Origin: CAYRNR01 sp964425605
Lineage (GTDB): Bacteria; Myxococcota_A; UBA796; UBA9615; CAYRNR01
Direction: 5' to 3'
DNA: 64,000 bases
Assembly: GCA_964425605.1 (NCBI GenBank)
Contig: CAYRNR010000001.1
Location: 1 to 64,000 of the forward strand
The stretch's first letter is position 1. Every line of letters begins with the position of its first letter. A program made the position numbers and the translations under genes. Shown here piece by piece: positions 25,035 through 35,068 of this stretch. The notes beneath the pieces were generated by a model. That model was not told where the DNA came from. It did no database searches and worked only from the letters and a program-made list of their open reading frames with translations.

Positions 25035-26516
25035 CTACATTCGGGCGTTCAGCCCGCCTCCTCTCCCGGGCCCCTGCGTGGCCCGTGACTCCTGTCCGTA
25101 GAGGCTGAGGATCATGTCGCGCTTCATGTCCAGGTGCTCGAACAGCATGGTGGTCGAGGCGTTGGTGAGGATCTGGGAGATGGCCATGTCCATGCTGGCC
25201 TGGGCGTAGTCCAGGTCCTCGATGCGGGCCTGGGCCGCGGTCTCGTTCTCGATGGCGTCGGACTGGTAGTTGACCACGTGGTCCATGCGCCGCTGGGCCG
25301 CGCCGATCTCGGCGCGGACGGAGCTGGCCTCGCCGATGGCGCCGTCGATGGTGTCCAGGGCGTCCAGGGCGTCCTGGCGGGTGCTGACGGTGGTGCCGCT
25401 GAGGCCGAGCCCGACCACGGTGCCGTCCGCGGCCAGGCCGATGTCGATCTTGTCGTGTTCGGTGGCGTGGATGCCCACCTGGACCTCGATGGGTTCGCCG
25501 GCGAGCAGGTCGTCGCCGCCGGTGAGGTTGGTCGAGATCTCGTCCAGGGCCGCGGGGATGCCGCTGCCGGTCCCGTCCCCCAGATCGTAGGTGCCGCCGC
25601 CGGTGGTGCCGGTGATGTCGTTGTACGAACCTGCCTGGCTGGGCCGCGTGATCACGTGCACCACCATCCCCGCCGCTGCGAGGTCGGCGGCCACGTCGGC
25701 CTGGGGTGGATCCCCCGGGATCACGTGGACCTCCTGGCCGACGTCGGTGATCACGACGATGTGGTGCGCCACGTCCTGGCGCCAGCTGAACACGTCGTTG
25801 TCCCCGTTGAAGTCGTTGGCCCCCGACACGTTGACCAGGGCGGAGTAGGCGTCGATGGCCCCGCCGGCCAGGGGGAGGCCGGCCAGGGCCCCCTCGAATC
25901 CCCCTCCACCGATGTCCACCACCCGATCGACGTTGTCCACGATGTCGAGGCTCGAGCGCATGGCGGCCAGGCCGAAGTTCACGTCCACCCCCGCGTCGAT
26001 GAAGGACTGGCGGAAGGCCTGGATGGACGCGACCAGGGTGGCCTTCTCGCCCCCCATGGAGCCGGACGTGTCCAGCACGAACGCCACGTCCACGTGGGCC
26101 TGGGCGAGCAGGGGGGTGCCGTTGTAGGTGGTGGTCCAGGCGATGGAGTCGATGGCCCCCAGCAGCTCGCCCACCTCCTCTTGCATGATCGCCCGCTCGG
26201 CGTCGCTGACGGTCTCGGTGGCGGCCTGCATGGCCAGCTCCTTGAGGCGAATCAGCATGACCTGGATCTCGGCCATGCCCCCGTCGGCGAGCTGCAGGGC
26301 CTGCTCGGCGTTCTCGGCGTTGTTTCGGGCCACGCGCAGGCTGCGCACGCGAGTCTCGAGGCTGGTGGCGATGGCCAGACCGGCGGCGTCGTCGGCCGCC
26401 CGGTTGATCCGGCGGCCGGAGGAGAGTTGCTCCACGGTCCTCTCCCGGGAGTACCGGGCCTGAGCCATGTGACGCACGATGTTGAGCGTCGTCGATGAAG
26501 ACCAGGCGGCTCTCAT
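25035..26516 (-). CDS. Flagellin with a von Willebrand A domain as its surface region
   Basis: A 493-residue flagellin-type protein. The N-terminal helix region carries QLSSGRRINRAADDAAGLAIA, ARNNAENAEQALQLADGGMAE and RLKELAMQAATET, all classic D0/D1 signatures. The C-terminal region carries EIGAAQRRMDHVV and ENETAAQARIEDLDYAQASM, and ends ILSLYG plus an extra 18-residue tail. Between them, where flagellins have the variable D2/D3 domains, lies a vWA domain (about 142-340) with the MIDAS start DVAFVLDTSGSM and a later HIVVITDVG. The expected MIDAS Thr loop reads GGGFEGAL. I chose ATG 26516, with GGAGAGG close upstream, over an unsupported GTG at 26543. A sigma-28 promoter lies at 26989-27015. 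No other flagellar gene is in the window. Confidence 0.88.
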   Translation of the reverse strand: MRAAWSSSTTLNIVRHMAQARYSRERTVEQLSSGRRINRAADDAAGLAIATSLETRVRSLRVARNNAENAEQALQLADGGMAEIQVMLIRLKELAMQAATETVSDAERAIMQEEVGELLGAIDSIAWTTTYNGTPLLAQAHVDVAFVLDTSGSMGGEKATLVASIQAFRQSFIDAGVDVNFGLAAMRSSLDIVDNVDRVVDIGGGGFEGALAGLPLAGGAIDAYSALVNVSGANDFNGDNDVFSWRQDVAHHIVVITDVGQEVHVIPGDPPQADVAADLAAAGMVVHVITRPSQAGSYNDITGTTGGGTYDLGDGTGSGIPAALDEISTNLTGGDDLLAGEPIEVQVGIHATEHDKIDIGLAADGTVVGLGLSGTTVSTRQDALDALDTIDGAIGEASSVRAEIGAAQRRMDHVVNYQSDAIENETAAQARIEDLDYAQASMDMAISQILTNASTTMLFEHLDMKRDMILSLYGQESRATQGPGRGGGLNARM

Positions 26517-26671
26517 GCCTCTCCACGCCGTCGCGACGGCCACCGCGCCCAGCGGCGCGGTCGCGGCCCGGCGGCCCGACTACGGGTTCACGTCACACCG
26601 ACGCTCCGGGGTCACCCCGAGGCGCACGGCGGTCCTCGCGTCTCCAGCTCTCCGGTTCGGCTCTCCTTCCC

Positions 26672-26687
26672 GGGCGCACGTGCGCCC
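26672..26687. repeat. Perfect 16-base palindrome in the flagellin leader
   Basis: GGGCGCACGTGCGCCC is its own reverse complement. In the leader RNA it would be a very stable stem with little or no loop; in DNA it could be an operator. It directly adjoins the next hairpin. Confidence 0.7.
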
Positions 26688-26688
26688 T

Positions 26689-26715
26689 CGAGACGCAGAG
26701 CGGCCCTGCGTCTCG
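26689..26715 (-). other. Stem-loop in the flagellin leader
   Basis: CGAGACGCAG (26689-26698) pairs perfectly with CTGCGTCTCG (26706-26715) across a seven-base loop. It lies about 170 bases before the flagellin start and one base from the 16-base palindrome. It may be part of a leader regulatory structure. Confidence 0.55.
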
Positions 26716-26988
26716 GATCGAATCTCGTGCGGATCACGCCGTCCGCGCCGGTCTGCGCGCGGGGATGATCACACCCGTCCGGTCCGGAGAAGCCGATGGG
26801 ACCGTGCGGACGCAGCTGGGCGTTCGCGCGGGCCTTCGGGCCCCTCGCCGGGCGAGTCGTCGCCTGCGCACCCGCCGTGCACAGGTCAGTCGTCGTGGCC
26901 CACGTGTCTCCATTTCGGGATGCGGCCACCGCGAAACCGGCGGCCGGGCAGACATCCCAGAACAGACACTTCGGGCTCTCTCCTCGTG

Positions 26989-27015
26989 TTATCGGCGAAA
27001 TGGAGGCGAACTTGA
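26989..27015 (-). promoter_or_regulatory. Sigma-28 (FliA) flagellar promoter
   Basis: The minus strand reads TCAAGTTC, 11 bases, GCCGATAA. The sigma-28 consensus is TAAAGTTT-N11-GCCGATAA. The -10 (26989-26996) is a perfect match, the spacing is exact and the -35 (27008-27015) matches 6 of 8. It points at the vWA flagellin gene, with a start near 26982. Confidence 0.82.
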
Positions 27016-27105
27016 GGCGGCCCAGGCGAGTTGTGCTCTTCCGTGCGCCGGCCGGTCCCGTATCATGCTGGAACACCCACCGGGCCCCGGGCGCGAGGAG
27101 GGGAT

Positions 27106-28668
27106 ATGGCGTTCCTGAACCTCAACGAGCAGCAGAAGCGGCACTGGTACAAGTTCCTGGGCGGATTCGCCGTGCTGCTGAGCCTGATCATCCTTGGCGC
27201 GCCCCTGCGCTGGTTCTTCGCCAAGTCACCGCTGCCCTTCACCACGGTGGTGCCGATCTTCTTCGTCGTGGCGGTGGTGCATTCGTTCTGGCGGATGGGC
27301 TGGCGGCGGATGATCGTGTTCATGCCCCTGGCGCTGGTCATCTGCACCCTGTCAGAGCTGATCAGCACGTTCTCGGGGTTCCCGTTCGGCGAGTACGTGT
27401 ACAACACCGAGGCCGTGGGCGCGAAGATCCTGTGGACGATCCCGTGGACCGTGCCCCTGGCCTGGTACACGATGATCTACCCGAGCCTGCTCATCGCCAA
27501 CCTGCTGGTGGACGGGAACCCGAAGACCGGCGCGGTGGGGTGGTCGCGCCTGTTCCTGATCGCCATGGTGGGCGCCGGGGTGGTCACGGTGTGGGACCTG
27601 GCCCTGGATCCCCACATGGTCAACTACGAGTCCGCCTGGACCTGGCGGTACTCCGACACCTGCTGGCAGCGGACCTGCGAGGAGACATCGGCGGATCGGA
27701 CCTGCGTGCAGCAATGCAAGCAGGATTGCACCCGCAAGGAGACCCGGCGGGAGTGCCGCGAGCGCGTCGGCTCGGTGGGCGGTGACGTCGCTACGGAATG
27801 CACGCGCCCCGCGCGCGTGGAGGCCTTCGTGAACCGCTGCGCGGGCAGCTGCGAACGGGCCGCGACGGACGGGGAGCTCACCGAGGGGTGCGAGGACCTC
27901 GTGTGGAGCGTGGTCGAGCTGCACGGGGGGACTCCCGCGGACGAGGCGGCCTGCGAGGCCGAGTTCATCCGGGTCAAGCGGCGAGAGAACTGGAAGCTGG
28001 CGTGCGAGCGCGAGTGCTGTGATCGGGACTGCGAGCATGCGTGTGCGACCGCAGTCCCCGTGCACAGCGGCGACGACCAGTGGTGGGCGGCCCAGGGGGG
28101 CAAGGCGTGGACCATCGGCGACAGGCCCATGCCCACGCTGCTGCGGGAGAAGCTGTGGATCTACTACCAGTGGGGCTGGTACTTCTGCATCCCGTTCTCG
28201 AACTTCTACGGCTGGTTGATCACCTCCTTCGCCGTGTTCTTCGTGTACGGCGTGATCAAGAAGAAGTGGCTCGTGCCGTGGGAGAAGCGGGCCGCCGCGA
28301 ATGCCCGCCACAAGCTGTTGCTGGCCTGGTCCGACGGGGTCCCCAAGGGCCTCAACCTGATCCCGGGGGCCGACTCGTCCACCGGCACCGCGATCCGCAA
28401 GAGCATGGCCAACTCCCGGCTGGCCGGGTACGAGGAGGCGCTGCTGAGCTCGCCGGTGACCGACGTGCAGAAGCTGACCGTGCTCGGCGGCGTGATGATC
28501 TATTTCAGCGTGTCGTGGTGCAACATCCTGTTCGCCTACCCGTCCGGGCTCGTGCTGATCGCCCTGTTCGGGATGCTGCTGCCGCTGGCCGGCGCCATCT
28601 TCCGGCTGTACTCGTGGGAGGGCCAGCAGGCCAACCACGAGCGCGTGTTCAACCGAACGCTGGACTAG
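27106..28668 (+). CDS. CruF-like carotenoid hydratase membrane protein with a Cys-rich insertion
   Basis: A 520-residue membrane protein. The two halves match the DUF422/CruF family of carotenoid 1,2-hydratases: FPFGEYVYNTEAVGAKILWTIP, VPLAWYTMIYPSL, VWDLALDPHMVN and, after the insertion, GWYFCIPFSNFYGWLIT. Between ESAWTW and GWYFCIPFSN lies an extra region of about 160 residues with 16 cysteines (for example RTCVQQCKQDC and CERECCDRDCEHAC), rich in Arg and Glu. Family members normally join these motifs directly. By topology the insert should be in one loop, probably periplasmic. ATG 27106 has GAGGAGGGG upstream. No other carotenoid gene is in the window. Confidence 0.8.
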   Translation: MAFLNLNEQQKRHWYKFLGGFAVLLSLIILGAPLRWFFAKSPLPFTTVVPIFFVVAVVHSFWRMGWRRMIVFMPLALVICTLSELISTFSGFPFGEYVYNTEAVGAKILWTIPWTVPLAWYTMIYPSLLIANLLVDGNPKTGAVGWSRLFLIAMVGAGVVTVWDLALDPHMVNYESAWTWRYSDTCWQRTCEETSADRTCVQQCKQDCTRKETRRECRERVGSVGGDVATECTRPARVEAFVNRCAGSCERAATDGELTEGCEDLVWSVVELHGGTPADEAACEAEFIRVKRRENWKLACERECCDRDCEHACATAVPVHSGDDQWWAAQGGKAWTIGDRPMPTLLREKLWIYYQWGWYFCIPFSNFYGWLITSFAVFFVYGVIKKKWLVPWEKRAAANARHKLLLAWSDGVPKGLNLIPGADSSTGTAIRKSMANSRLAGYEEALLSSPVTDVQKLTVLGGVMIYFSVSWCNILFAYPSGLVLIALFGMLLPLAGAIFRLYSWEGQQANHERVFNRTLD

Positions 28669-28681
28669 GCGGGCCGGGGCG

Positions 28682-29530
28682 TCACGGGGGGATGGGGCCG
28701 TACTGGCCGCCAGGTGTGCGGAACCACTCGAAGTAGGTCTCGGGCTCGTCGTTCCAGCCCACGCGCCACGCGCTCAGCTCCCCCACCTCGAGCTCGCCGA
28801 TGTCGTACGACGTGCGGTGCATGATGTCGTCGCCGAACAGCTGGGCGGCCTTGCGCGCGCGGTCCGCGGTCTGCTCGAAGGTCTCGTACAGATCCCACGC
28901 GCCGAACAGGTGCAGGGTTTCGTGGGCGATGGACGCGGGAGCCAGTTCGTTGCCGTCGGGGTAGTCGCGGTACAGCATCATGCCCTCGAGGAAGTACAGT
29001 TCGCGGCTCATCCCCTCGGCAAAGGACATGGAGTAGCCGATCCCCGACACGTTGGCGTAGAGCAGCACCATCACGTGGTCGCACTGCTTGTAGCGGGCCG
29101 CCCACTCGTGCAGGGCCGGCGGGTCGGAGTAGCCGGCCTTGGCGAGGACCCTGGACACCAGATCCACCGGCTCGTCGCCGGAACCGTCGCCCTGCACGAT
29201 GGTGTCCATCACCACGTCGGACTTCTCGCCGAGCACGCCGCGCTCGAACGTCAGATCCACGTCGTGCTGCCCGGCCTCCTCCACGAGCCACGCCTCGGCG
29301 ATGTCCTGCTTGAGGAGCATCCGCTCCTTGGTGGCGGGGTCCCAGGGCGCGTCCGGTGTGGAGATGAACACGGCCAGCGCGTAGACGCGGCCCTCGAGCG
29401 AGGCGGCGCTGCCCGCGCCGTGGGTGTCCAGGTCGTAGCTGGCCCACGCGGGAAGGGCCGCGGCCAGGACGACGAGCAGGGTCGCGAGGCTCGCGGTGGC
29501 TCGGAATCGGCGTTGGGGTCGGGTGCGCAA
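28682..29530 (-). CDS. Secreted HExxH metallopeptidase-like protein
   Basis: A 282-residue exported protein. After a signal peptide (LATLLVVLAAALPAWA) the central motif SIAHETLHLFGAWDLYE has a zincin HExxH with a downstream Gly and Asp/Glu, as in gluzincin or metzincin-like folds. The preceding KQCDHVMVLLYANVSGIGYS would be the edge strand region. I do not recognise a named family. The TTG at 29530 has GAGGA nine bases upstream; the frame is open further 5' but has no other start near the signal peptide. Convergent with the CruF-like gene, divergent from 29686. Confidence 0.7.
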   Translation of the reverse strand: MRTRPQRRFRATASLATLLVVLAAALPAWASYDLDTHGAGSAASLEGRVYALAVFISTPDAPWDPATKERMLLKQDIAEAWLVEEAGQHDVDLTFERGVLGEKSDVVMDTIVQGDGSGDEPVDLVSRVLAKAGYSDPPALHEWAARYKQCDHVMVLLYANVSGIGYSMSFAEGMSRELYFLEGMMLYRDYPDGNELAPASIAHETLHLFGAWDLYETFEQTADRARKAAQLFGDDIMHRTSYDIGELEVGELSAWRVGWNDEPETYFEWFRTPGGQYGPIPP

Positions 29531-29685
29531 GGGGTTCGTTCCTCGATGTCCATCATGGTCGAGGACTCCGGCCGTGCCAAGTGCCGTGCACCGCCGCGGG
29601 GGCTGCCGGTGCTGGACACCCGGGTGTGACCGAGATAGCTTGATCCACTGCCCGGGAGGGTGGGCATCGGAGACGGACCCAGGGG

Positions 29686-31086
29686 ATGGAATCGACGATC
29701 CGCGACTGGCGATCGATCGGGTGCGCTGCCGCCCTCGGGCTGGTGACCCTCGTGGCACCGCCTGCTGGCGCGCGGATCGGCGTGATCTCCCCGGTGGGCG
29801 AGGACGGCATCCCCCTGGAGTATCCGGACGAGCTGCCCGAGGACAGCGGTGAGGTCCTGCCGTTGACCTGGTCCTTCGTGGTCGAGCAGGTCCCGCTGGT
29901 CGTGGCCGGCGCGACCCTGGACCGGGAGTGCCCTTCCGGGATCTCGCCCGTCATCGACGACGTGGTGGACGAGGCGCTGAAGCTCATGACCGGGCTGGAC
30001 GCCGAGGCCGCCGTGGATCTCCTCGACGAGCTTCAGGACGATCTCCCCTGCCTGGACGAGCCGGTCACCTCCCCCGAGCTGGCGGACATCTACTACTACC
30101 GCGCCGCCGCGCTGGCCTTCCTGGGCGAGGACGAGTCGGCGCGCTGGTCCATGCGCAGCGCCGTGGCCATCGAACCGTCCCTGTCCCCCGACCAGAACCT
30201 GCCGGGCAAGATCAACACGTGGTTGAAGGAGGAGCAGGCGCGGGGCCGCGACGTGGTCAGCGTGCGCCTGCGCGTGCCCATCGAGATGACGGTGCGGATC
30301 GACGGGCAGGGGGAGGAGCCCGAGCTCGCCGTGGACGGCCTGGGGTTGATCCAGTGGGAGGACGCCCGGGGTCGCTGGTCCTCGGCGCTGCTTCGGGACG
30401 TGGGCGACTCCGTGGTGGTGAGCACCGTCGAGGGGGTCCAGGAGCGGCTGCAACACCGGGACGATCCCATGGTGCTGCCCCTGGCCGCAGCGCTGGGCGA
30501 GGCGCTGTACCACCCGATGCGCATCGATCAGGCGTTGCTGTGGGACGGCGGCGACGGGGTGGTCCTGTGGGACTCCCTGGAGCGGGAGGCGCGCTGGTTC
30601 GAGGAGACCCCGCGCGTGCGCGGCGGAGGCTCGTCCCGGGACGGCTCGAAGGGCGATCGAGACGACCACTTCCGGTTCGTGCTCGTGGGAGGGGTGGCCC
30701 ACTTCGACTCGTTCCCCTACGCCACGGCCGGTGCGGACTGCACCATCTTGCTGTACGGGCGCCTGGCCCTGGCCCTGGGGGCGGACGCGGCGTTCCCGCT
30801 GACCGAGTTCCAGGAACGCCGGACCGTTCCCATCTTCCACTCCGGCCTCCGGCTGCGCCTCGGCCCCCTCGCGATCAAGGCCCACCCCTTCCTGGGATTG
30901 GCGTTCCGTGGGGGCATCAAGGAGGAGCACGCGGGCAAGCCCACGGCCATGCTCGGCGGCTCCGCCACGGTGGGTGTGGACCTGCGGCCGATGAAGCACA
31001 TGGTGATACGCATTGCCGTGGACGGCGGTTTCCTCGACCAGCGCGGCCTCGTTCATGCAAGAATTGGCTTCGGCTTCGGTATCTGA
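29686..31086 (+). CDS. Exported protein with helical repeat region and barrel-like C-terminus
   Basis: A 466-residue protein with a signal peptide (IGCAAALGLVTLVAPPAGA). Residues about 85-185 are helical and TPR-like (DIYYYRAAALAFLGEDESARW), including two Cys (ECPS and LPCLDE). The last 130 residues alternate polar and hydrophobic residues (FRFVLVGGVAHFDSFPYAT and later strands) and end GFGFGI, like a small beta-barrel. An outer-membrane or periplasmic role is likely; the function is unknown. The Ser/Thr kinase gene starts 36 bases downstream, so the two may be linked. Confidence 0.65.
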   Translation: MESTIRDWRSIGCAAALGLVTLVAPPAGARIGVISPVGEDGIPLEYPDELPEDSGEVLPLTWSFVVEQVPLVVAGATLDRECPSGISPVIDDVVDEALKLMTGLDAEAAVDLLDELQDDLPCLDEPVTSPELADIYYYRAAALAFLGEDESARWSMRSAVAIEPSLSPDQNLPGKINTWLKEEQARGRDVVSVRLRVPIEMTVRIDGQGEEPELAVDGLGLIQWEDARGRWSSALLRDVGDSVVVSTVEGVQERLQHRDDPMVLPLAAALGEALYHPMRIDQALLWDGGDGVVLWDSLEREARWFEETPRVRGGGSSRDGSKGDRDDHFRFVLVGGVAHFDSFPYATAGADCTILLYGRLALALGADAAFPLTEFQERRTVPIFHSGLRLRLGPLAIKAHPFLGLAFRGGIKEEHAGKPTAMLGGSATVGVDLRPMKHMVIRIAVDGGFLDQRGLVHARIGFGFGI

Positions 31087-31122
31087 CCCGACCTCGGCGT
31101 CGGCGCCGCGGCCGACACGCCC

Positions 31123-33084
<1,962 letters not shown>

Positions 33085-33097
33085 GTCCGGACGTCCG

Positions 33098-34501
33098 TCA
33101 GAGCACCCCCAGCGGCAGCGCGATCCGCTCGGCGCCGTAGCCACCCGCGAACCCCCCGTCGGTCCGTGACAGCACCATCACCTGCCAGGCCTTCTGACCG
33201 TCGGCGGTGACCTCGAACACCGTGCTGGTGGTGTCCCACTCCAGCACGCTGCCCGCGGTGATCAGGGTGTTGCCGTTGTCGAGGCGATCCGCGTCGCCCC
33301 AGTACGAGGTGAACCAGGGATCCTCTGCCAGCTCGCCGGGGTACTCCCAGACGATGGTCGAGGTCATGGCCTCCTCGTCGAGCTCGTACTGCACCACCCG
33401 GGAGAAGGGCCGGCCGGGGTAGATCCCGTTGTCGTACATCAGGATCGTGCCGTCGGGCTGGATCTCCGGGGCGTGGGCCTGCTCCACCCAGGGCAGCTCG
33501 TGGTCGCCCAGCGGCTCGAAGTCGCCGCCCTCGCCCAGGGCCCACAGCAGCTCCCCGCTGGTGCGGTCGAGCTTGTAGAACGTGGCGAGGAACAGGCTGT
33601 TGAACCACGCGTGGTCCCCGTCCACCAGCGCCATGTTGCCGTGGATGTGCTCCTGGGCGGCCCCGGGGACCCAGTCGCTGGCGTCCCACGACCACACGAT
33701 CTCACCGTCGGGGGTGACCTCCTCGATCACGTCCGAGACCACCCCGCCGACCTCGTCGAAGGTCAGGGTCAGGTGGTTGCCGCCGGGGAGCTCGCGGAAG
33801 GTGTGGTTCGCCGCACCCGGCGCCAGGTACATGTCGGGCTGGGGGCGGCCCTCCCAGTGGATTTGGCCGCCGAAGTCCACCTCGACGGGGCGCACGCCAG
33901 GCCCGAGGTCGCCGCCGATGAGGACCCGCCCAGCGCCGGTCAGGGTGACGTCCACGTCCACGAAGGCGGGCTCCGGACCCATGTCGTGGTACCAGACCAC
34001 CCGCGCCTCCTGATCCAGGGCGACGGCGATGGTGGGCGAGAGGATGCCGTCCACCACGAAGTTGGTCAGGGTCCAGCCCGGCTGGATCAGCTCCTCGCGC
34101 AGCTCGGTGAGCTCGAACTCGACTCCGAAGTCGGGCAACGATCCCGTGGTGTAGGTCAGTGGCTCCGAGAGCTGTCGCGTGGCCTCGGCGTCGACGGAGA
34201 TCGCCTGCAGGTCATGGCTGGCGTCGGCGTGGAGGCCGAACACCACGACCTCGTGCTCGGTGACGAGGTCCTCGTGCTCGACGAAGTACTGCAGCACCCC
34301 CTCCTCGCCGAACTCCACGCGCGAGGTGGCCGGGACCGCGGTGGTCCAGCGCACCACGCACGACAGCACGCTGGCTGGGTTGTCCTCGACGGTGAGGTCC
34401 TCGACGGCCCAGTCCCCGGTGGGGGCCTCGCACGCCAGGACGCCCCACGACAGCGCCGCGGCGACGAGCGACAAGAGCGGACTGCGCAACACGAAGGGCA
34501 C
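33098..34501 (-). CDS. Arylsulfotransferase-family lipoprotein
   Basis: A 467-residue lipoprotein with lipobox WGVLAC. An N-terminal fibronectin-like segment (about 45-115) precedes a propeller resembling the arylsulfotransferase (ASST) family: GAANHTFRELPGGNHLTL, DEIVWSWDASDW-type repeats, HIHGNMALVDGDHAWFNS, VEQAHAPEIQPDGTILMYDNG and NGNTLITAG. Family enzymes move sulfate between phenols, and the conserved His-containing loops are present. Which acceptor is used cannot be told. The GTG start at 34501 has a G-rich, AAAGG-containing site directly upstream; a second GTG three codons in is also possible. Confidence 0.8.
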   Translation of the reverse strand: MPFVLRSPLLSLVAAALSWGVLACEAPTGDWAVEDLTVEDNPASVLSCVVRWTTAVPATSRVEFGEEGVLQYFVEHEDLVTEHEVVVFGLHADASHDLQAISVDAEATRQLSEPLTYTTGSLPDFGVEFELTELREELIQPGWTLTNFVVDGILSPTIAVALDQEARVVWYHDMGPEPAFVDVDVTLTGAGRVLIGGDLGPGVRPVEVDFGGQIHWEGRPQPDMYLAPGAANHTFRELPGGNHLTLTFDEVGGVVSDVIEEVTPDGEIVWSWDASDWVPGAAQEHIHGNMALVDGDHAWFNSLFLATFYKLDRTSGELLWALGEGGDFEPLGDHELPWVEQAHAPEIQPDGTILMYDNGIYPGRPFSRVVQYELDEEAMTSTIVWEYPGELAEDPWFTSYWGDADRLDNGNTLITAGSVLEWDTTSTVFEVTADGQKAWQVMVLSRTDGGFAGGYGAERIALPLGVL

Positions 34502-34587
34502 CTTTCCCCCCCCAGGTGGTGACCCGGACGCTATCCTGTCGCCCGTGGAATGACAACACGGACGGGGGGAGCCACAGGAGACGCGCC

Positions 34588-35049
34588 ATGCCCCTGTACC
34601 TCGTGCAGCACGCCAGGGCCCTGACCCGTGACGAGGATCCCCGCCGCCCCCTGTCCGAGGCCGGCGTTGCGGAGGTGACCCGCATCGCCGAGGTGGCGGC
34701 CGGGTACGACGTCCAGGTCCGGCGTATCTGCCACAGCGGCAAGCGGCGCGCGCGCCAGACCGCGGAGATCCTCGCGCGTCACCTCGAGCCGTCGCGCGGT
34801 GTGGTGGAGATCGCGGGCTTGTCGCCCATGGACGACGTGGCGGCCTTCTCCAGGAGCCTGGCCGGCGAGTCCAACCTGATGCTGGTGGGGCACCTGCCGT
34901 TCATGGGACGGCTGTGCTCGTACCTGATCACCGGCAACGCCGAGACGCCGGTCTTCCGCTTCCAGAACGGGGGGATCGTCTGCATGAGCCGCGTGCCCGA
35001 CAGCGGCGCGTGGGTGATCAAGTGGGCGCTGATGCCCGAGGTGGGGTGA
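34588..35049 (+). CDS. sixA: SixA-like phosphohistidine phosphatase
   Basis: A 153-residue histidine-phosphatase-superfamily protein. The N-terminus is LYLVQHARAL, where most relatives have LVRHA or LVRHG, so the usual first Arg is Gln. Other features are SGKRRARQTAEIL, LMLVGHLPFMGRL with the second catalytic His, and FQNGGIVC. SixA removes phosphate from His of phosphorelay proteins. The Gln form may be a subfamily trait rather than loss of function, since the rest of the pocket is intact. ATG 34588 has AGGAG upstream. Confidence 0.8.
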   Translation: MPLYLVQHARALTRDEDPRRPLSEAGVAEVTRIAEVAAGYDVQVRRICHSGKRRARQTAEILARHLEPSRGVVEIAGLSPMDDVAAFSRSLAGESNLMLVGHLPFMGRLCSYLITGNAETPVFRFQNGGIVCMSRVPDSGAWVIKWALMPEVG

Positions 35050-35068
35050 TCTTCCTCCCCCTCCACGC

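Larger units (their letters stand above)
26517..27105. other. 589-base intergenic region holding a flagellin promoter and long structured leader
   Basis: No convincing gene is seen here. A 154-codon minus-strand frame (26612-27076) runs through the promoter and has no family signature, so I treat it as chance. From the predicted start near 26982 the flagellin leader would be about 466 nt. It contains two adjacent hairpins and many GGA triplets near 26640-26670 on the message strand. The plus-strand gene at 27106 must have its promoter here too, but none was recognised. Confidence 0.6.

Noticed and set aside
26612..27076. 154-codon minus-strand frame in the flagellin leader region
   Set aside because: It runs through the sigma-28 promoter, starts upstream of it, and has Arg/Gly/Thr-rich composition without domains.
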